A DNA stretch of 64,000 bases from CADEDV01 sp964437415 (GCA_964437415.1 CAYTGN010000020.1:3162-67161); one strand, 5' to 3'. Positions 27,097 to 36,549 are shown, numbered from the stretch's first letter. Made by a program: numbers and translations. The notes: generated by a model not told the origin, from the letters alone.

Positions 27097-28629
27097 TTAT
27101 TTCTTTTTCACTTCCTCTGCTTCCACATCCACCGCTGCTTCATCTTTCTTCTTACCGAGGTAAGTGGGCAGATCCATTCCAGCCATGTCAAAAATATCTT
27201 TCAGTGGCGGCACAGCTTTGTATAAGCCGCTCATGAAATTGGCAGTGCCGCTTTTGCCGTCAGCTTGTCCGCCGCCATCCCAAACGGTCACTTTATCTAT
27301 CCTGATATTCTTGATAGCTTCTGATTGCAGTTTCACTAATTCAGGCAGTTTATCAGCAATCAACAGCAATACTGCATCTTTGGAATTATTACCGGCAGCT
27401 TTCACAATGCGTTCCAGGCCTTCGGCCTGCTTGGTGAGCATTTCATACACACCTCTTGCTTCGGCTTCTAATTTGGCAAAGATGGCATCGGCCTCTCCCT
27501 TTGCTTTTTCTCTTAACTGTTCGGCATCGGCCTGTGCCTCAATAATCAATTTTTGTTTTTGAATATCAGCCGCAACAACAATTGTTGCGTTTTGCGTGGC
27601 ACGGTCTCTTTCTGCACGGGCATTCTCAGCTTTCTGTTCGGCGAGATAAGCTTCCTCCAGTGCTTTTGCTGCCTGCACCTTTTCGGCGGCGATGGCTTTT
27701 TTCAATGCTTCCGCTTCTCTTTCCCTTCTTGCAGCATCAGAATTGGCAATTTCAATTTTTGAAAGATTTTCACCTTGCACGGCAATAGCATTTGCTTCAG
27801 CCATTTTCACCCTTGTGTCTCGTTCTGCTTCAGCTTTCCCGATATTTTCATCCCGGTCGGCACCAGCAATGCGAACTTCCTTGTCCTTATTGGCCAACGC
27901 CACTTCGGTATCCCTGTCACGCAGCATCTCAGCCACCCGTATGTCTCTTTCTCTTTCAGCATCTGTTTTGCCAATGTCCCCGGTACGTTCCTGTTCAGCC
28001 ACCCTCACCTTGGCTTCGTTGATCGCTTTCGCCGCTGCTTCTTTACCTAACGCATCAATATAACCGCTTTCATCTTTGATGTCGGTTACATTCACGTTGA
28101 TCATTTTCAGCCCGATCTTGTTCAGCTCCGCTTCCACATTGGAGGCAATATTGGCCAGGAATTTATCCCGGTTATTATTGATCTCTTCAATGTCCATCAT
28201 CGCCACAACAAGACGCATCTGCCCGAGGATAATATCTTTTGCGAGGTCATGAATGGCAGGCCGCTGCATCCCCAGCAATCGTTCCGCTGCATTCTGCATC
28301 ACCGAAGGCTCGGTAGAAACACCGACTGTAAAACGTGAAGGCACATCCACCCGGATGTTTTGCTTACTCAGGGCACTGGTGAGATTTACTTCAAGGGAAA
28401 TGGGGGTGAGATCAAGAAAAGAATAATCCTGGAAAATGGGCCAGATAAAAGCGGCGCCTCCATGAATACATTTTGCAGTGTGGGCACCTTCTGATCCTTT
28501 ACCTACTTTGCCATACACTACCAATATCCTGTCTGAAGGGCAGCGTTTGTAACGCCGCACCATCGAATAAACAAGAATAAAGAAGAAAAATATCGCTACC
28601 GCAATAACTAATAATAAATTCTCAGCCAT
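27097..28629 (-). CDS. Flotillin-like SPFH protein
   Basis: 510 residues: N-terminal hydrophobic anchor (about 4-24), an SPFH/band-7 domain (about 25-200, with VDVPSRFTVGVSTEPSVMQNAAERLLG), then a long Ala/Glu/Lys/Arg-rich coiled coil (about 205-400) with repeated AEA/AER heptads, and a C-terminal region FMSGLYKAVPPLKDIFDMAGMDLP. Flotillins form scaffold oligomers at ordered membrane domains. It is 20 bases downstream of an NfeD-like gene, the standard pairing for this family, so the two probably work as a unit. Confidence 0.93.
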   Translation of the reverse strand: MAENLLLVIAVAIFFFFILVYSMVRRYKRCPSDRILVVYGKVGKGSEGAHTAKCIHGGAAFIWPIFQDYSFLDLTPISLEVNLTSALSKQNIRVDVPSRFTVGVSTEPSVMQNAAERLLGMQRPAIHDLAKDIILGQMRLVVAMMDIEEINNNRDKFLANIASNVEAELNKIGLKMINVNVTDIKDESGYIDALGKEAAAKAINEAKVRVAEQERTGDIGKTDAERERDIRVAEMLRDRDTEVALANKDKEVRIAGADRDENIGKAEAERDTRVKMAEANAIAVQGENLSKIEIANSDAARREREAEALKKAIAAEKVQAAKALEEAYLAEQKAENARAERDRATQNATIVVAADIQKQKLIIEAQADAEQLREKAKGEADAIFAKLEAEARGVYEMLTKQAEGLERIVKAAGNNSKDAVLLLIADKLPELVKLQSEAIKNIRIDKVTVWDGGGQADGKSGTANFMSGLYKAVPPLKDIFDMAGMDLPTYLGKKKDEAAVDVEAEEVKKK

Positions 28630-28649
28630 GGTTTATAAAGTTATGTTGA

Positions 28650-29243
28650 TTAAGAAAGTTTGGAGGTAACAAGCAGGACACTGTCATTTATCACTTCAAC
28701 CACTTTTACTAATTTGCCGGTGGTGATTTGTTCTTCATCATCGGTGATGGCCTGCAGTTCATGCAACGATCCCTGCACTTTTATATGCACTTTACCAAAA
28801 CCGGCCCTGCCGGCGGGAACAAAAAGATATGTCTCAGCAATAAGACCCACCGCATTTTTCAGTTGTAGTGTACCGCTTTGTTTCAGTTTGCTCATGCTTC
28901 TGAAAAGAAAAGCCATGATGAGCACTACCACCGAACCTGCCAGCACAGCAATGACGATTGTAAGCCCTTTGCCCATTCCACCTTTGATGCAGGCAATACC
29001 CGTCCATCCGAAAATGGTGAAAAAAGCGATCATGTTTTTGATGGTGAAGAACTGGTGGCCTATGCCATCATCGCCGCTGATGTATTCATCGGCATCACCC
29101 ATTGAAGTATCGCCATCGCCGGTGATGAATGAAAGGACAAGCTGTATCAGAAACAGCAAAGAAAAAAGCAGGGCAGCGGCCCAAAAAATTTTTTCAAATG
29201 ATGTCATCGCCTGCCACCAGGAGGATAGATCCAGTAGTATCAT
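28650..29243 (-). CDS. NfeD-like membrane protein with OB-fold, flotillin partner
   Basis: 197 residues: membrane helices at about 15-38, 70-87 and 92-113, then a soluble C-terminal OB-like beta domain (about 125-197: LQLKNAVGLIAETYLFVPAGRAGFGKVHIKV and GKLVKVVEVINDSVLLVTS). This is the YqiJ/YuaF layout. Members are encoded next to flotillins and are thought to assist their placement in the membrane. Divergent from the phosphoesterase gene, with 131 bases between starts. Confidence 0.85.
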   Translation of the reverse strand: MILLDLSSWWQAMTSFEKIFWAAALLFSLLFLIQLVLSFITGDGDTSMGDADEYISGDDGIGHQFFTIKNMIAFFTIFGWTGIACIKGGMGKGLTIVIAVLAGSVVVLIMAFLFRSMSKLKQSGTLQLKNAVGLIAETYLFVPAGRAGFGKVHIKVQGSLHELQAITDDEEQITTGKLVKVVEVINDSVLLVTSKLS

Positions 29244-29374
29244 GGTCAGAGGTTGAGATTGGATACCGAATATAAGGAATCCGTGATATCTGCAGCTTTG
29301 TGCAGGTTAAATTTTGCTGATAAAAAATCCGGTAATACAACTGAGCTAATTGCAGGTAATAAGTAACTTGCTGT

Positions 29375-31219
29375 ATGAAGAAACTTATTCTCCTTTTATT
29401 GCTTGCATCTTCCTGTTTAGCACATGCCCAGGTAAAACCATTTCGCTTTGCTTTTCTTTCTGATACCCATATCGGCTCACCCAACGGCTCTGCAGAAGAA
29501 GACCTGCGCCGCACAGTGGCCGACATCAATGCCATGAAGGATATTGCTTTCGTGGTGCTGACAGGAGATATAACAGAGTTGGGTACCAATGAAGAACTCA
29601 AACTCACAAAGCAAATATTAGACAGCCTGAATGTGCCATGGTATATCATCCCGGGAAATCATGACACTGGCTGGAGCGAAAGCGGCGGAGTGATGTTCAC
29701 AACTGTTTTTGGGTATGATAAATTCAGCTTTGAATACAATGGTATCCGTTTCCTCGGTTGTGCCTCGGGACCATATGTGAGGATGAGTGATGGTCATGTG
29801 CCGAGAGATGCAGTGAACTGGCTGGATAAGGAATTGAAGCAAGTGAAAAAAGATCAGCCGGTGATTTTCCTCAACCATTACCCGATTGATAACGGTCTTG
29901 ACAACTGGTATGAGATCACTGATCGGCTGCGGAAACACAACACATGGGCTATACTTTGCGGCCATGGCCATGCCAACAAGTCTATGAATTTTGAAGATAT
30001 TCCCGGTGTGATGGGTCGTTCAAACCTGCGGGCAAGGGACAATGAAGGAGGATATAATCTTGTAGATGTACGAAGTGACTCCATTTTATTTACAGTGAGA
30101 AGGCCGGTGTCTGGCGATAAAAGAAAATGGACTGCTGTGAAAGTAGAAACAAGAACGTATGACCTGAACAAAAAATTCCCCAGGCCTGATTATTCCATAA
30201 ATGAACAATACAGCCATGTCAAAAGAGTATGGGAATTTTCATCGGACGCCAATATTATTTCTACTCCTGCAATAGCTGCGGGGAAAGTGTTTGTTGGCAA
30301 CCAAAATGGTGTGATGACCTGTTTTGATGAGAAAACCGGAAAATCATTATGGGCATACAAAACAGCGGGTTCTGTTTTTTCATCACCTGCTGTGGCAAAA
30401 GGATTGTTGCTCTTTGGTTCGGGTGACAATCATATTTATGCCCTGAACAACAATACAGGAAAACAGGTCTGGAAATATAAAACCGGCGCCGCTGTGCTTG
30501 GTTCACCGGTAGTATCAGGCGATACGGTTTTTATCGGTGGTAGTGATCATTCGTTCCTGGCCATTAACATAAGTAATGGCAAGCTGATCTGGCAATTCAA
30601 TGGTTTAAACGGACCGGTTGTAAGCACTCCATTATTATATGAAGACAAAGTGATTTTCGGTGCATGGGACAGAAATCTCTACGCAATTAGCAGGAGCAAA
30701 GGGGAATTGTTTTGGAAATGGAACAACGGATCAACAGTCCGTAATTATTCGCCGGCATCCTGCATTCCTGTTGCTGCTGACGGTGTTGTGTATGTGGTAG
30801 CGCCGGATCGTTATATCTCTGCCATTGATGCAAAAGAAGGAAAAACATTGTGGCGCAATAATGATGCAACTGTCCGTGAATCCATCGGTATGTCTGCTGA
30901 TGGTAAATGGGTGTATGGAAAAACAATGCAGGACACAATCGTAGCTTATAAAACAAGCAGCGATAAACAATCAGCGGCATGGAAGATGCACTGTGGTTTT
31001 GGGTATGAACATGTGCCCTCGATGCTGATCGAAAAAGATGGGCTTATTTTTTTTGGCACCAAAAGCGGGGTTGTTTATTGCATTGACCCGGCAACACAAA
31101 AGATTATCTGGGCACATAAAATAGACAACTCGATGGTGAACACGGTGAGAGTCATTGATAAGCACACTGTGCTGGCAGCTACCATGGATGGAAAGTTAGT
31201 GATACTAAAAGCCTGGTAA
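29375..31219 (+). CDS. Secreted metallophosphoesterase fused to a PQQ-like beta-propeller
   Basis: 614 residues. Signal peptide MKKLILLLLLASSCLAHA, then a calcineurin-like phosphoesterase domain (about 25-215) with all metal motifs: FLSDTHIG, LTGDITELG, IPGNHDTGW, FLNHYPID, LCGHGHAN. Residues about 270-614 form a beta-propeller of PQQ/YVTN-type blades, each with a K-x-L-W-x-x-x or TGKxVWKYKT motif (seven by eye). The first half suggests hydrolysis of a phospho-ester outside the cytoplasm; the propeller may bind a partner or polymer. Substrate unknown. The last bases adjoin the convergent gene at 31222. Confidence 0.88.
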   Translation: MKKLILLLLLASSCLAHAQVKPFRFAFLSDTHIGSPNGSAEEDLRRTVADINAMKDIAFVVLTGDITELGTNEELKLTKQILDSLNVPWYIIPGNHDTGWSESGGVMFTTVFGYDKFSFEYNGIRFLGCASGPYVRMSDGHVPRDAVNWLDKELKQVKKDQPVIFLNHYPIDNGLDNWYEITDRLRKHNTWAILCGHGHANKSMNFEDIPGVMGRSNLRARDNEGGYNLVDVRSDSILFTVRRPVSGDKRKWTAVKVETRTYDLNKKFPRPDYSINEQYSHVKRVWEFSSDANIISTPAIAAGKVFVGNQNGVMTCFDEKTGKSLWAYKTAGSVFSSPAVAKGLLLFGSGDNHIYALNNNTGKQVWKYKTGAAVLGSPVVSGDTVFIGGSDHSFLAINISNGKLIWQFNGLNGPVVSTPLLYEDKVIFGAWDRNLYAISRSKGELFWKWNNGSTVRNYSPASCIPVAADGVVYVVAPDRYISAIDAKEGKTLWRNNDATVRESIGMSADGKWVYGKTMQDTIVAYKTSSDKQSAAWKMHCGFGYEHVPSMLIEKDGLIFFGTKSGVVYCIDPATQKIIWAHKIDNSMVNTVRVIDKHTVLAATMDGKLVILKAW

Positions 31220-31221
31220 GG

Positions 31222-31452
31222 TCAGAAAATATCTTTTTGCGGGGTTCTTCTTTCCGCAGGCATTCTTGAAGAAAGCCATTCCACTAAGGATGTGATAACA
31301 GCAATACCTGTGCTGATGAAACCTGTTTTGAGGAAAACGCTGATATGTGGTATATCCAGTATATACATCAGCAAACTGAACAGCAGGAAACTGACACCGG
31401 TGACAATAAAGAAAATTGTCCACGAAAAACGATTGGCCTCTCTTTCTTCCAT
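31222..31452 (-). CDS. Small two-helix membrane protein of unknown function
   Basis: 76 residues from the ATG at 31452 (MEEREANRFSWTIFF); a GTG at 31506 would add 18 residues without support. Two membrane helices (about 9-31 and 38-60) and a short basic tail RMPAERRTPQ. Not recognised. The 200 bases upstream, to the pdhC terminator, hold no gene I can support. Confidence 0.5.
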   Translation of the reverse strand: MEEREANRFSWTIFFIVTGVSFLLFSLLMYILDIPHISVFLKTGFISTGIAVITSLVEWLSSRMPAERRTPQKDIF

Positions 31453-31606
31453 ATTCAAGTTATCAGGTGTTACAATTATAACTTCAAAAAGGCATTTGTA
31501 TTGCACAGTTTGTGGTAATTGTTGATTTTTAAGTCAATACACTTATCCAGTTTATTGACTTTTCTACACAGCACAATAATGCTGCCATAGCCGTTTGCCG
31601 GAACAA

Positions 31607-31632
31607 AAAAGGCTGCCGGAAGGCAACCTTTT
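31607..31632 (-). terminator. Terminator of pdhC
   Basis: On the minus strand AAAAGGTTGCC and GGCAGCCTTTT pair (one G-U wobble) around TTCC and run into further T residues. It is 25 bases past the pdhC stop. Confidence 0.8.
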
Positions 31633-31656
31633 GATAAAATAGCGTTGTAAAAATAC

Positions 31657-33330
31657 CTACACCAGCATGGTGACGGGATTCTCTAAGAATTTTTTGAATG
31701 CCTGCAGGAATGCCGCACCGGTAGCCCCATCCACACTCCGGTGATCACAGCTTAATGTTACTTTCATCACATTGCTTACACCAAATCCTTCTCCTTTTCT
31801 TATTACCACTTCTTTGATGCGGCCCACAGCCATAATGCAACTGTCCGGCGGGTTGATGATGGCAGTGAACTCATCAATATCCATCATGCCGAGGTTGGAA
31901 ATGGTAAAGGTGTTGCCGGTAAACTCTGCCGGCTGAATTTTTTTATTCTTGGCTTTGCCTGCCAGTTCTTTGCTTTCGGCGGCGATCTGCGACAATGGTT
32001 TTTGGTCAGCGAATTTTATTACCGGAACGATCAGCCCGTCTTCTACCGCTACTGCGATGCCGATATGAATATGATGATGCCGGCGAATCTTGTCGCCCAG
32101 CCAGGATGCATTGACAGCCGGATGTTGACGCAAGGCATGGGCCGCCGCTTTTACAACCAGGTCATTGAAGCTTACTTTCACAGGGCTCACTTCGTTGATC
32201 TGTGTTCTTGCCGACATCGCTCCATCCATATTGATCTCCATCGTAAGATAGAAATGTGGGGCGGAAAATTTGCTTTCGCCCAGTCGTTTAGAGATCACAT
32301 TCCGCATTTGAGAATTGGGAATATCCGTATATCCTTCTTCACCTTTAACTGGTGCAAATACCGGGGCTGCAACCGCAGCAGGTTTTGTTTCGCCGGCGAC
32401 AGGTTGTGGCTGTGCCGATGGTGTGTAATTATCAATATCAGCTTTTACTATTCTTCCTCCATCACCGCTACCCTGCACCGCTTTCAAATCAACACCCTTT
32501 TCTTTAGCTAACTTTTTTGCAAGCGGAGAGGCTTTCACTCTTCCGTTTTCTGATGAAGTCTCCTGTTGTTGCCCTGAGCTTGCCGAAGAACTGTCTGCTG
32601 CCTTTGTTGCAACAACAGTTGTTTCCTGTTTTTTGTCACTTGTTTCTTGCGACTTCGCTGATCCGCCTCCTTTCACTGCGGCTACAATTGCATCTACATC
32701 CACTTTTCCTTTTTCGCCAATGATGCACAACAGGCCATTGACCGGTATCTTTTCTCCTTTCTGTGCACCAATATGTAATAGTGTTCCGTTCTTATAGCTT
32801 TCCAGTTCCATGGTGGCCTTGTCTGTTTCAATTTCAGCCAGCACTTCTCCTTTCTTCACGGCATCACCCACATTTTTGTGCCAGGCGGCGATCACCCCTT
32901 CTTCCATTGTGTCACTCAGTCTTGGCATCAGTACCACTTCTTCAATATTTGCAAAATCGAGGGTGGAAGTTGTTGACAGGCTGGCGGTTGCCGGTTGGGT
33001 AGCAGCAGCTTTTGCCTGCTGTTTGTCACTGTATCCTTGTGCCTTTGCAGGGGCAGCCGAACTATTTTTCAGCAAGGCTGAAATATCTTCACCGGCGCTG
33101 CCAACAATAGCCAATAGCTCGTCCACCAGTATTTTACTTCCTTTTTCTCCTCCGGTATGCAGGAGAACACCATCTTTATAGCTTTCCAACTCCATGGTGG
33201 CCTTGTCGGTTTCGATCTCAGCCAGCAGGTCGCCTTTTTTAACCTTGTCACCAATTTTTTTGTGCCAAGCAGCGATCACGCCTTCGGTCATCGTGTCGCT
33301 GAGGCGGGGCATCAATATCACTTCGGCCAT
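31657..33330 (-). CDS. pdhC: Pyruvate dehydrogenase E2 (dihydrolipoamide acetyltransferase), two lipoyl domains
   Basis: E2 core of the pyruvate dehydrogenase complex, moving acetyl groups from E1 to CoA through lipoyl-lysine. 557 residues: lipoyl domain 1 (about 1-78) and 2 (about 130-207), each with the lipoylation motif ETDKATMELESYK; Ala/Thr/Gln-rich linkers; an E1/E3-binding domain (about 260-300, ASPLAKKLAKEKGVDL and GSGDGGRIVKADI); and the catalytic domain (about 335-557) with FNDLVVKAAAHALRQHP and the active-site His in SCDHRSVDGATGA. The pdhA/pdhB and lpd partners are not in the window. Confidence 0.95.
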   Translation of the reverse strand: MAEVILMPRLSDTMTEGVIAAWHKKIGDKVKKGDLLAEIETDKATMELESYKDGVLLHTGGEKGSKILVDELLAIVGSAGEDISALLKNSSAAPAKAQGYSDKQQAKAAATQPATASLSTTSTLDFANIEEVVLMPRLSDTMEEGVIAAWHKNVGDAVKKGEVLAEIETDKATMELESYKNGTLLHIGAQKGEKIPVNGLLCIIGEKGKVDVDAIVAAVKGGGSAKSQETSDKKQETTVVATKAADSSSASSGQQQETSSENGRVKASPLAKKLAKEKGVDLKAVQGSGDGGRIVKADIDNYTPSAQPQPVAGETKPAAVAAPVFAPVKGEEGYTDIPNSQMRNVISKRLGESKFSAPHFYLTMEINMDGAMSARTQINEVSPVKVSFNDLVVKAAAHALRQHPAVNASWLGDKIRRHHHIHIGIAVAVEDGLIVPVIKFADQKPLSQIAAESKELAGKAKNKKIQPAEFTGNTFTISNLGMMDIDEFTAIINPPDSCIMAVGRIKEVVIRKGEGFGVSNVMKVTLSCDHRSVDGATGAAFLQAFKKFLENPVTMLV

Positions 33331-33384
33331 TGCCTTAAATTTTGGTCGAAATTAAGGTAAAATGATGAATAGGAGCGGGGCATA

Positions 33385-35190
33385 TCAGTAATCCAAATCT
33401 AACCGAAGCCGGTCTTTCAGTTCTTTTACCAGCGGGTATTTTTCTGCCATTTTCTGAAACTGTTCTTTAGCGGTAAGAGTGGCTTCTATTACCGGTCTGT
33501 CTTCCGGTTTTTCTTCAATGATAACGTTGAACTGCAGCAGGCGGTTCTGCACCTGCTCCTGCAAATGTGTAAATAATTTATTTCTTTCCTGTTCAATAAA
33601 CTTTTGCTCGATATTATTGGCTGTCACCACCTCAAATGAATTATCATCCCTGATGCGGAGCTGCGCCAGTTCAAATGGCTGTGCAGCGGGATTTTTGGAT
33701 TCTTTTAATATGGCTACATAATTATTCCATGCTTTTCGCAGCTCATCCTGTTTCAAAGGATGATTGCTGTTGCCGTTGGTGGAAGCACCGTTGTTTTTGT
33801 ATTGCTTCCGTATTTTGTCTAAAGCTGAGAGCTTGCCGGCTGGCCGTTGTTCCTTAGTTGTTGTTTGTTGTTCGTACCGGGCCGCCTCTTCAGCAACTTT
33901 ACTGGTTCTTACCGGGGCTGTATCAATGATCAGCTTTGCTTCTGTTGCGGTTTTTTGTATATCGTTTCGATAGCCGGGAGGATCAGGTTTTGTTCCCTTC
34001 AGTTCAAGTGGGGTTATCTGCCGGAATGCTACCGGTTTTACTGAATCAACCAGTTTTTTTTTACTGATGCCGCCTGCATCTGCACTGAGTTCAAGGGCCT
34101 GCTGCAGGTAACAAAGTTTGATCAGGGCCAATTCCACATGCAGCCGTTTGTTGCGGGCAGCTTTATAGTTGATCTCAGTTTCATTCAGAATATTCAAAGC
34201 GCTGACAAGAAGAGCCGCAGGTGTTTTTTTACCGGCATCCACATATTTTTCTTTAAAACTTTCCACTACTTCCAGCAAGCCTGCTACTTTTTCATCTTTG
34301 CACACCAACAGGTTGCGGATGAATTCGGCAAAACCATTCAGCACCAGGTCGCCTTCAAAACCCTTACGGTTGATGTCATCATACAATAACATTGCACCGG
34401 CAAGGTCCTGTTGCTGCATGCAATCGAGTAGTTTAAAATAATAATCTGCATCAAGGATGTTCAGGTGTTCTAATGTATTGGCATAAGTAAGTTCGCTGTT
34501 GGTGAAGCTGACGATTTTGTCAAGAATGCTCAGCGCATCCCGCATACAGCCTTCGCTTTTTTGTGCGATCACCTGCAGGGCTGCTTTTTCTGCTTTGATG
34601 TCTTCTTTCTCTGCAATTTCCTGCAAATGTTCTACAGTATCATTGGTGGTGATGCGTTTAAAATCGAATATCTGGCAACGGCTGAGAATGGTGGGAAGAA
34701 TTTTGTGTTTTTCTGTTGTTGCTAAAATAAATATGGCATAGGAGGGTGGCTCTTCCAGCGTTTTCAAAAAAGCATTGAAAGCTGAAGAGCTGAGCATGTG
34801 TACCTCGTCTATGATATACACTTTGTATTTACCTGCCTGCGGTGCAAAACGAACCTGCTCTACCAATGTTCTGATATCATCTACAGAGTTATTACTTGCC
34901 GCATCCAGCTCATGTATATTGAGTGAAGTGCCCTCATTAAAAGAAACACAGGATTGGCATTTATTACAGGCTTCTCCGTCTTTGGTACGGCTTTCACAAT
35001 TGATCGTTTTGGCTAATATTCTGGCACAGGTGGTTTTGCCCACACCTCTTGGTCCGCAAAACAGGAAAGCATGTGCCAGTTGATCATTCTTAATGGCATT
35101 CTTTAATGTTGTGGTGATATGCGCCTGTCCGACAACCGTATTGAAAAGCTGCGGCCTGTATTTTCTTGCTGAAACGATGAATTTTTCCAT
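33385..35190 (-). CDS. dnaX: DNA polymerase III subunits gamma and tau
   Basis: Clamp-loader motor of the replicative polymerase. 601 residues: AAA+ domain with Walker A GPRGVGKTTCARILA (about 45), zinc-binding Cys set (CESRTKDGEACNKCQSC), Walker B VYIIDEVHMLS and sensor 1 FILATTEKHKILPTILSRC; domain II to about 240; the collar domain III to about 370; then a tau-specific tail. At Lys377-379 the coding strand has nine consecutive A residues at the junction of core and tail; a shift in either direction ends translation within five codons (see separate feature). ATG start, directly preceded by a palindromic repeat. A 127-base gap separates it from the acetyltransferase-like gene upstream. Confidence 0.96.
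   Translation of the reverse strand: MEKFIVSARKYRPQLFNTVVGQAHITTTLKNAIKNDQLAHAFLFCGPRGVGKTTCARILAKTINCESRTKDGEACNKCQSCVSFNEGTSLNIHELDAASNNSVDDIRTLVEQVRFAPQAGKYKVYIIDEVHMLSSSAFNAFLKTLEEPPSYAIFILATTEKHKILPTILSRCQIFDFKRITTNDTVEHLQEIAEKEDIKAEKAALQVIAQKSEGCMRDALSILDKIVSFTNSELTYANTLEHLNILDADYYFKLLDCMQQQDLAGAMLLYDDINRKGFEGDLVLNGFAEFIRNLLVCKDEKVAGLLEVVESFKEKYVDAGKKTPAALLVSALNILNETEINYKAARNKRLHVELALIKLCYLQQALELSADAGGISKKKLVDSVKPVAFRQITPLELKGTKPDPPGYRNDIQKTATEAKLIIDTAPVRTSKVAEEAARYEQQTTTKEQRPAGKLSALDKIRKQYKNNGASTNGNSNHPLKQDELRKAWNNYVAILKESKNPAAQPFELAQLRIRDDNSFEVVTANNIEQKFIEQERNKLFTHLQEQVQNRLLQFNVIIEEKPEDRPVIEATLTAKEQFQKMAEKYPLVKELKDRLRLDLDY
34054..34062 (-). other. dnaX: A9 slippage run in dnaX, predicted gamma/tau switch
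   Basis: The coding strand reads AGT followed by nine A and then CTG GTT GAT, encoding Ser-Lys-Lys-Lys-Leu-Val-Asp. One extra A, or a -1 ribosomal shift on A AAA AAA, gives Lys-Lys-Lys-Thr-Gly-stop (381 residues). One A lost gives Lys-Lys-Asn-Trp-Leu-Ile-Gln-stop (383 residues). Both products would hold domains I-III and lack the tau tail. Known precedent: the A9 run in Thermus thermophilus dnaX causes transcriptional slippage, and E. coli dnaX uses A AAA AAG for a -1 shift. Function here is inferred from placement. Confidence 0.7.
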
Positions 35191-35191
35191 A

Positions 35192-35232
35192 ATCCCCCAA
35201 CTCTTAAAGGGAGTAATAAATCCTTTAAGGAG
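35192..35232 (-). repeat. C-run/G-run palindromic repeat in front of dnaX
   Basis: On the minus strand the segment reads CTCC, TTAAAGG, a short AT spacer, ACTCCCTTTAAGAG and TTGGGGGATT, ending at the dnaX ATG. CTTAAAGG (35203-35210) and CCTTTAAG (35222-35229) form perfect 8-bp arms. It fits the family seen before atpC, murC and ftsZ, where a pyrimidine run can pair with either of two purine runs. GGGGG lies 5 bases before the start codon. Confidence 0.6.
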
Positions 35233-35319
35233 CTTGCAAGTTAAGAAACCGGGCTCTTGCTCTGTAAAATGAATTTACAATGTTGATAATTCTTGTAAAG
35301 CACCTTCAGGCGTTTGGGG

Positions 35320-36483
35320 TTACAATAACACCGGGTGAGGTTTAAACTCTTTTGACCGGTCAAACAAATAGCGGTAAGTGGTCAGTTTGCGGCTCCGGTA
35401 GGTGCCCAGCGCTTCCGCCACATTGATCATCTTAGGATTGAACTCGCCGATCCAGAGCATTTCATATTTATCATACAGCGGTTTGGGCTGTATGATTTTG
35501 GCGCCTTCGACGATCATATAACTGTCAACGCCCTTGCCCTGCCATTCCGGAACTATACCAAAGACTAGACCGACAAATTTGTCGCATTTCTTTGTTTTTT
35601 TCACCCACAAAAATTTCAGCTTCTGCCAAAGTCCGAATTTTCCCTGCAGATGTTTGAACCACTGGTTCAGGTCGGGCAGGTTGATCCAGATGCCGACCGG
35701 TTCTTTTTTATAATATACAAACCAGCTTACCTTTTCATCCATCACCGGTTTCATGCTTTTGAACATCTTCAGCACCACTTTCTTGTCCAGTTCTTTCAAA
35801 CCGCCATGGCCGGCCCATGCTTTATTATATACCGTGGTAAAATCATTGGCAAATTTTTCCAGTTGATCTTTCCTGATATGCGAAGATGAAAAATTAGGGT
35901 CTTTGGCGCAGTCAGCATGCCGCTGGTGAAATTTTGGCAAAATAGGTTCAGCTACTTTGAGGGCAAAACAGATCTGGTTGTAATAATTCCTGAAACCGTA
36001 TGTTTCCAGGAGTTGCTTGTAATAAGGCGGATTATAATTGAGGCAATACAAAGGTGGTTCGAAGCCTTCTACGAGCAAACCCCACCAACGATCCTTTTCT
36101 CCAAAATTGATGGGGCCGTCCATCGCTTCCATGCCCCGCTGCAGCAGCCAGTGCTTGGCCACATCAAACAGCATATCGGCAGCGGCCTGGTTGTTGATAC
36201 AATCAAAAAACCCAACACCACCAACGGGCACATCATCACCTTTATTCCTGTATTTTTTATTGACAAATGCGGCAATACGACCCACCAGTTTCCCATCAGC
36301 ATCTTTTAATATCCAGCGGGTAGCTTCTCCGTGGCGGAAGGTCTTGTTTTTCTCCGGGTTAAACACATCATTGATGTCTTTATCTAACGGACGAATATAA
36401 TTGGGATCATTTTTATTGATCTCTACATTCACCCATATGAAGTCTTTGGCTAGCTGCGGCGTTGTTACCTCAATAAGTTGCAT
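35320..36483 (-). CDS. GNAT-like acyltransferase family protein, conserved in the phylum
   Basis: 387 residues. An N-terminal GNAT-like part (about 1-130) holds TRWILKDADGKLVGRIAAFVNKKY, resembling the central strands of N-acetyltransferases, and GVGFFDCINNQAAADMLFDVAKHWLLQRG, the usual acetyl-CoA-side helix region. The following stretch MDGPINFGEKDRWWGLLVEGF is distinctive. A second half of similar size (about 190-387, FGIVPEWQGKGVDSYMI) looks like another GNAT-type lobe. Substrate unknown. No signal peptide. Confidence 0.75.
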   Translation of the reverse strand: MQLIEVTTPQLAKDFIWVNVEINKNDPNYIRPLDKDINDVFNPEKNKTFRHGEATRWILKDADGKLVGRIAAFVNKKYRNKGDDVPVGGVGFFDCINNQAAADMLFDVAKHWLLQRGMEAMDGPINFGEKDRWWGLLVEGFEPPLYCLNYNPPYYKQLLETYGFRNYYNQICFALKVAEPILPKFHQRHADCAKDPNFSSSHIRKDQLEKFANDFTTVYNKAWAGHGGLKELDKKVVLKMFKSMKPVMDEKVSWFVYYKKEPVGIWINLPDLNQWFKHLQGKFGLWQKLKFLWVKKTKKCDKFVGLVFGIVPEWQGKGVDSYMIVEGAKIIQPKPLYDKYEMLWIGEFNPKMINVAEALGTYRSRKLTTYRYLFDRSKEFKPHPVLL

Positions 36484-36549
36484 TCAAATTAGTTGAACCG
36501 TGCAAAAGTAGGTAAGAATAATGAAGCTGGGGATATACAAAGCATTGCC

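Noticed and set aside
28660..29256. 198-residue plus-strand frame opposite the NfeD-like gene
   Set aside because: Complement of a gene with clear topology and operon context; composition is shadow-like.
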